Below are positions 62,101-64,000 of a stretch of 64,000 bases of DNA, piece by piece (position 1 is the first letter of the stretch; every line of letters begins with the position of its first letter). The notes under the pieces are model-generated. The model had not been told where the DNA came from and searched no databases. It worked only from the letters and a program-made list of their open reading frames with translations. The stretch comes from Tyto alba (taxonomy: Eukaryota > Chordata > Aves > Strigiformes > Tytonidae): NCBI RefSeq assembly GCF_018691265.1, contig NW_024881329.1:3658001-3722000 (forward strand), read 5' to 3'. Position numbers and translations under genes: made by a program.

Positions 62101-63060
62101 GGCACTTTGATGCAGTCTGGATGAAAGCAGGGAGGGGAGAGAGGAGGGGGAACAAACAGGGGGAGGGGACGACACCAAAACCCCAAAGGCAACAAAGCTT
62201 CTCCCAGCTGGGATGCAAGTCAGGACAGTCCCTTTATTTAGATGGATAGAGCTGGGCACAATGCAGGGCAGCCTGGGGCCACCCTGTCCCTGCTGCCCCC
62301 CCCCCCCCCAGCCCTTTCAAGCCCTTCCTCCCCCCTCATCCCATCCCTCCTCAGCCTCTCACTTTCTTCCATTTTTCCCATTTTCTTTCTTTGCTTGTCT
62401 TCCCCCCCACTCCATCTCCCTTTTCCAGCTTTCTCCCGTGGTGAAAGCACCGAGAAAGAAAGTGGGGTGATATATGATGCGATGTTAATTTTAAGCAGAG
62501 GTGGAGAGGGGAAGACCGAAGACAGCGGTGAAGGAAGACGGGCTCCGGGAGCCTATGAGGAGACGCCCTCCGTACCCACGAGCCACGCCATCGGGGTTGC
62601 AGCACGGTTTTCGGTCCCCGGTGCGAGCTGCAAATCCTATGGCAGGGCTGAATCCTGGGCAGGGAGCGCCTGGGGCTGTCCCACCACACAGCCCCCTGCC
62701 CTCCGAGGTGCTTCAGGAGGGTCAAGCTGGAGTATCACGGCTACCCCCATGGCTGGAGGAGCCTGGGGACAAGCTGTCCCACGCGCCCGCGCTTCTACAG
62801 ATGCTCCCAGCTGCTCTGACTGGGTTTGCTGGGGGTGATTTGTGGCTGCAGCCCGGGGCATTGCCCCTCGCATGCCCAGGCTCACTCCTGGCTTCAATCT
62901 CCTCCACGTTTCTAGCCCCTCGGTAAGGCAGAGGAGGTCCAAAGGCCTACAGCCTCAAGTCGAGACACGAGGCGAGCAAACAAAACCAAAACCACACCAC
63001 ACACGCTATTTCTTCCAACCTGCCGGTTTTCAGCTGGCCACCTGACTTTTTCTAACACAG
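59200..63060. other. Intergenic
   Basis: No gene recognised. C runs lie near 61,831 and 62,297. GC-rich from 60.4 to 63.0 kb, with chance frames on both strands. Confidence 0.55.
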
Positions 63061-63720
63061 ACTTGCTAGCACATGGTTAAGAGAGAAGCAGAGCCCAGGA
63101 TTTTTCTAGTAGCTCAGATGTCATCGTTGTACTTTGATGCTATAATTCAAAGATGCTTCAAATTTTCCAGAAAGCTGAAATTTTAAAATAAGTTGACTCT
63201 AAGTCAAGCTTCAGCAAAGGGACTATTGTATGTTTTGACCAGACAGAACTTTGGAGATTTCAATAAAATATTTAACATTTTGGAATTAAAAGTCATTCCC
63301 TTAAGCAACTCCTGAAATGGATCATTTTGTAACCCAAAAGCTGCACTTCTGAAATCCTTCTTATTCACTGCATCTACTTTCTTACTGAAGAAAAAAAGCT
63401 AGATGGAAAAAATCTCAATTCAGACCATAAGTTATCAGGGCAAGGAAAGCACCAACAAATTATCCTCTTAGCTTACTTTCAATAAATAACTTACCCAGCT
63501 TTGGCAAACTAATAGCTTCCATAATGCTCAGCTCAGAGCTTAGCTGAAAGTTCATCACTTGCTTTGTCGCATGCTAACGAGGAACGCTTGAAGTGAATTA
63601 TTTTAACTCTCCAACAGAAGCCTCAACTCACTTCTCTTATTAAAATAGAAGAAAAGAAATCTAAGTGGGCACGAGAAAATTAAGACGAGGAATTTGCACT
63701 TTGCTTAACTCTTCTGGCTT
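63061..63720. other. AT-rich island near the right edge
   Basis: About 650 bases of AT-rich, CpG-poor, frame-poor sequence lie abruptly between GC-rich blocks. No repeat family was recognised. It may be a conserved non-coding element or an old repeat. Confidence 0.5.
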
Positions 63721-64000
63721 GTCACAGTTTGCTAGAAAAGAGCTCTACAGCTGTCCAGATCGCTTGTGTTCCCGCAGGCGCGCACGGCTGTGCAGAGGCT
63801 CGCTCCAGGGCCGGGGCTAAGCCAGCCGTGCAGCGTGGCTTTCCAGCAGGATGGAGCAGCCCGTGCTGAGCTCCTCCAGGGTCGCCTGAGCTGCTCCTGG
63901 CCGCCTCTGCACCGAGTGCCCTCTGCAGCGGCTGGAGGAAGCCGCCGCGGGACCCGGCTGTGGTACCCTGCGCGAGGAGGCAGTGGTGCACCGGCGCGGC
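63721..64000. other. GC/CpG-rich sequence at the right edge
   Basis: CpG-rich sequence runs to the window end. An 89-codon minus-strand frame has no recognised domain. It may be the edge of a CpG island that continues outside the window. Confidence 0.4.

Noticed and set aside
11141..64000. Insulin or IGF2 exons
   Set aside because: I looked for the conserved B-chain and A-chain cysteine motifs in the translated frames on both strands and found none.

Overview
The window is vertebrate nuclear DNA, almost certainly from a bird. The evidence is spliced exons with canonical GT/AG junctions, chicken-repeat-1 (CR1) LINE remnants with the typical avian 3' end, a retroviral-type solo LTR, and long isochore-like GC-rich stretches with CpG clusters. 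There are no operons, phage, CRISPR arrays or bacterial-type genes. The species cannot be fixed from sequence alone.

Only one protein-coding gene is securely recognisable: the 5' part of tyrosine hydroxylase (TH), on the minus strand. Exons 1 to 4 lie at 11062-10973, 6426-6223, 2995-2821 and 2021-1933. They join in frame to encode the first 186 residues: the N-terminal regulatory tail with its phosphorylation serines, the ACT-like regulatory domain and the start of the catalytic domain. The remaining exons lie below position 1. The promoter is clear: a perfect palindromic CRE at 11129-11136 and a TATA box at 11113-11119, just upstream of a very short 5' UTR. The TH introns hold two CR1 remnants (about 940-1472 and 4740-5325) and a small CpG-rich block with GC boxes (about 3305-3430, intron 2).

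From 11.2 kb to 64 kb I find no gene. In vertebrates the gene 5' of TH is insulin (INS), then IGF2, in the same orientation. Neither is visible here, so at least about 53 kb of non-coding DNA separates TH from the next gene, against a few kb in mammals. This stretch holds a probable solo LTR (about 12923-13501), a CR1 3' end (about 24345-24620), a CpG island with an abrupt C-rich block and strand-skew switch (27.84-28.44 kb), a 24-bp minisatellite (33569-33664), a GGGA array (38.24 kb), a 380-bp AAAAC/AAAAT array (39.24-39.62 kb), a GC-rich island with a long T tract and a polypyrimidine block (47.1-48.1 kb), and two AT-rich islands (14.5-15.66 and 63.06-63.72 kb). The many open reading frames in these GC-rich parts look like chance frames.

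I see no previously undescribed protein system. The points most worth a second look are the intronic CpG block in TH, two CTCF-like motifs in the same orientation near TH, the 28-kb skew-switch island, and a repeated 20-22 bp segment on both sides of TH exon 4.
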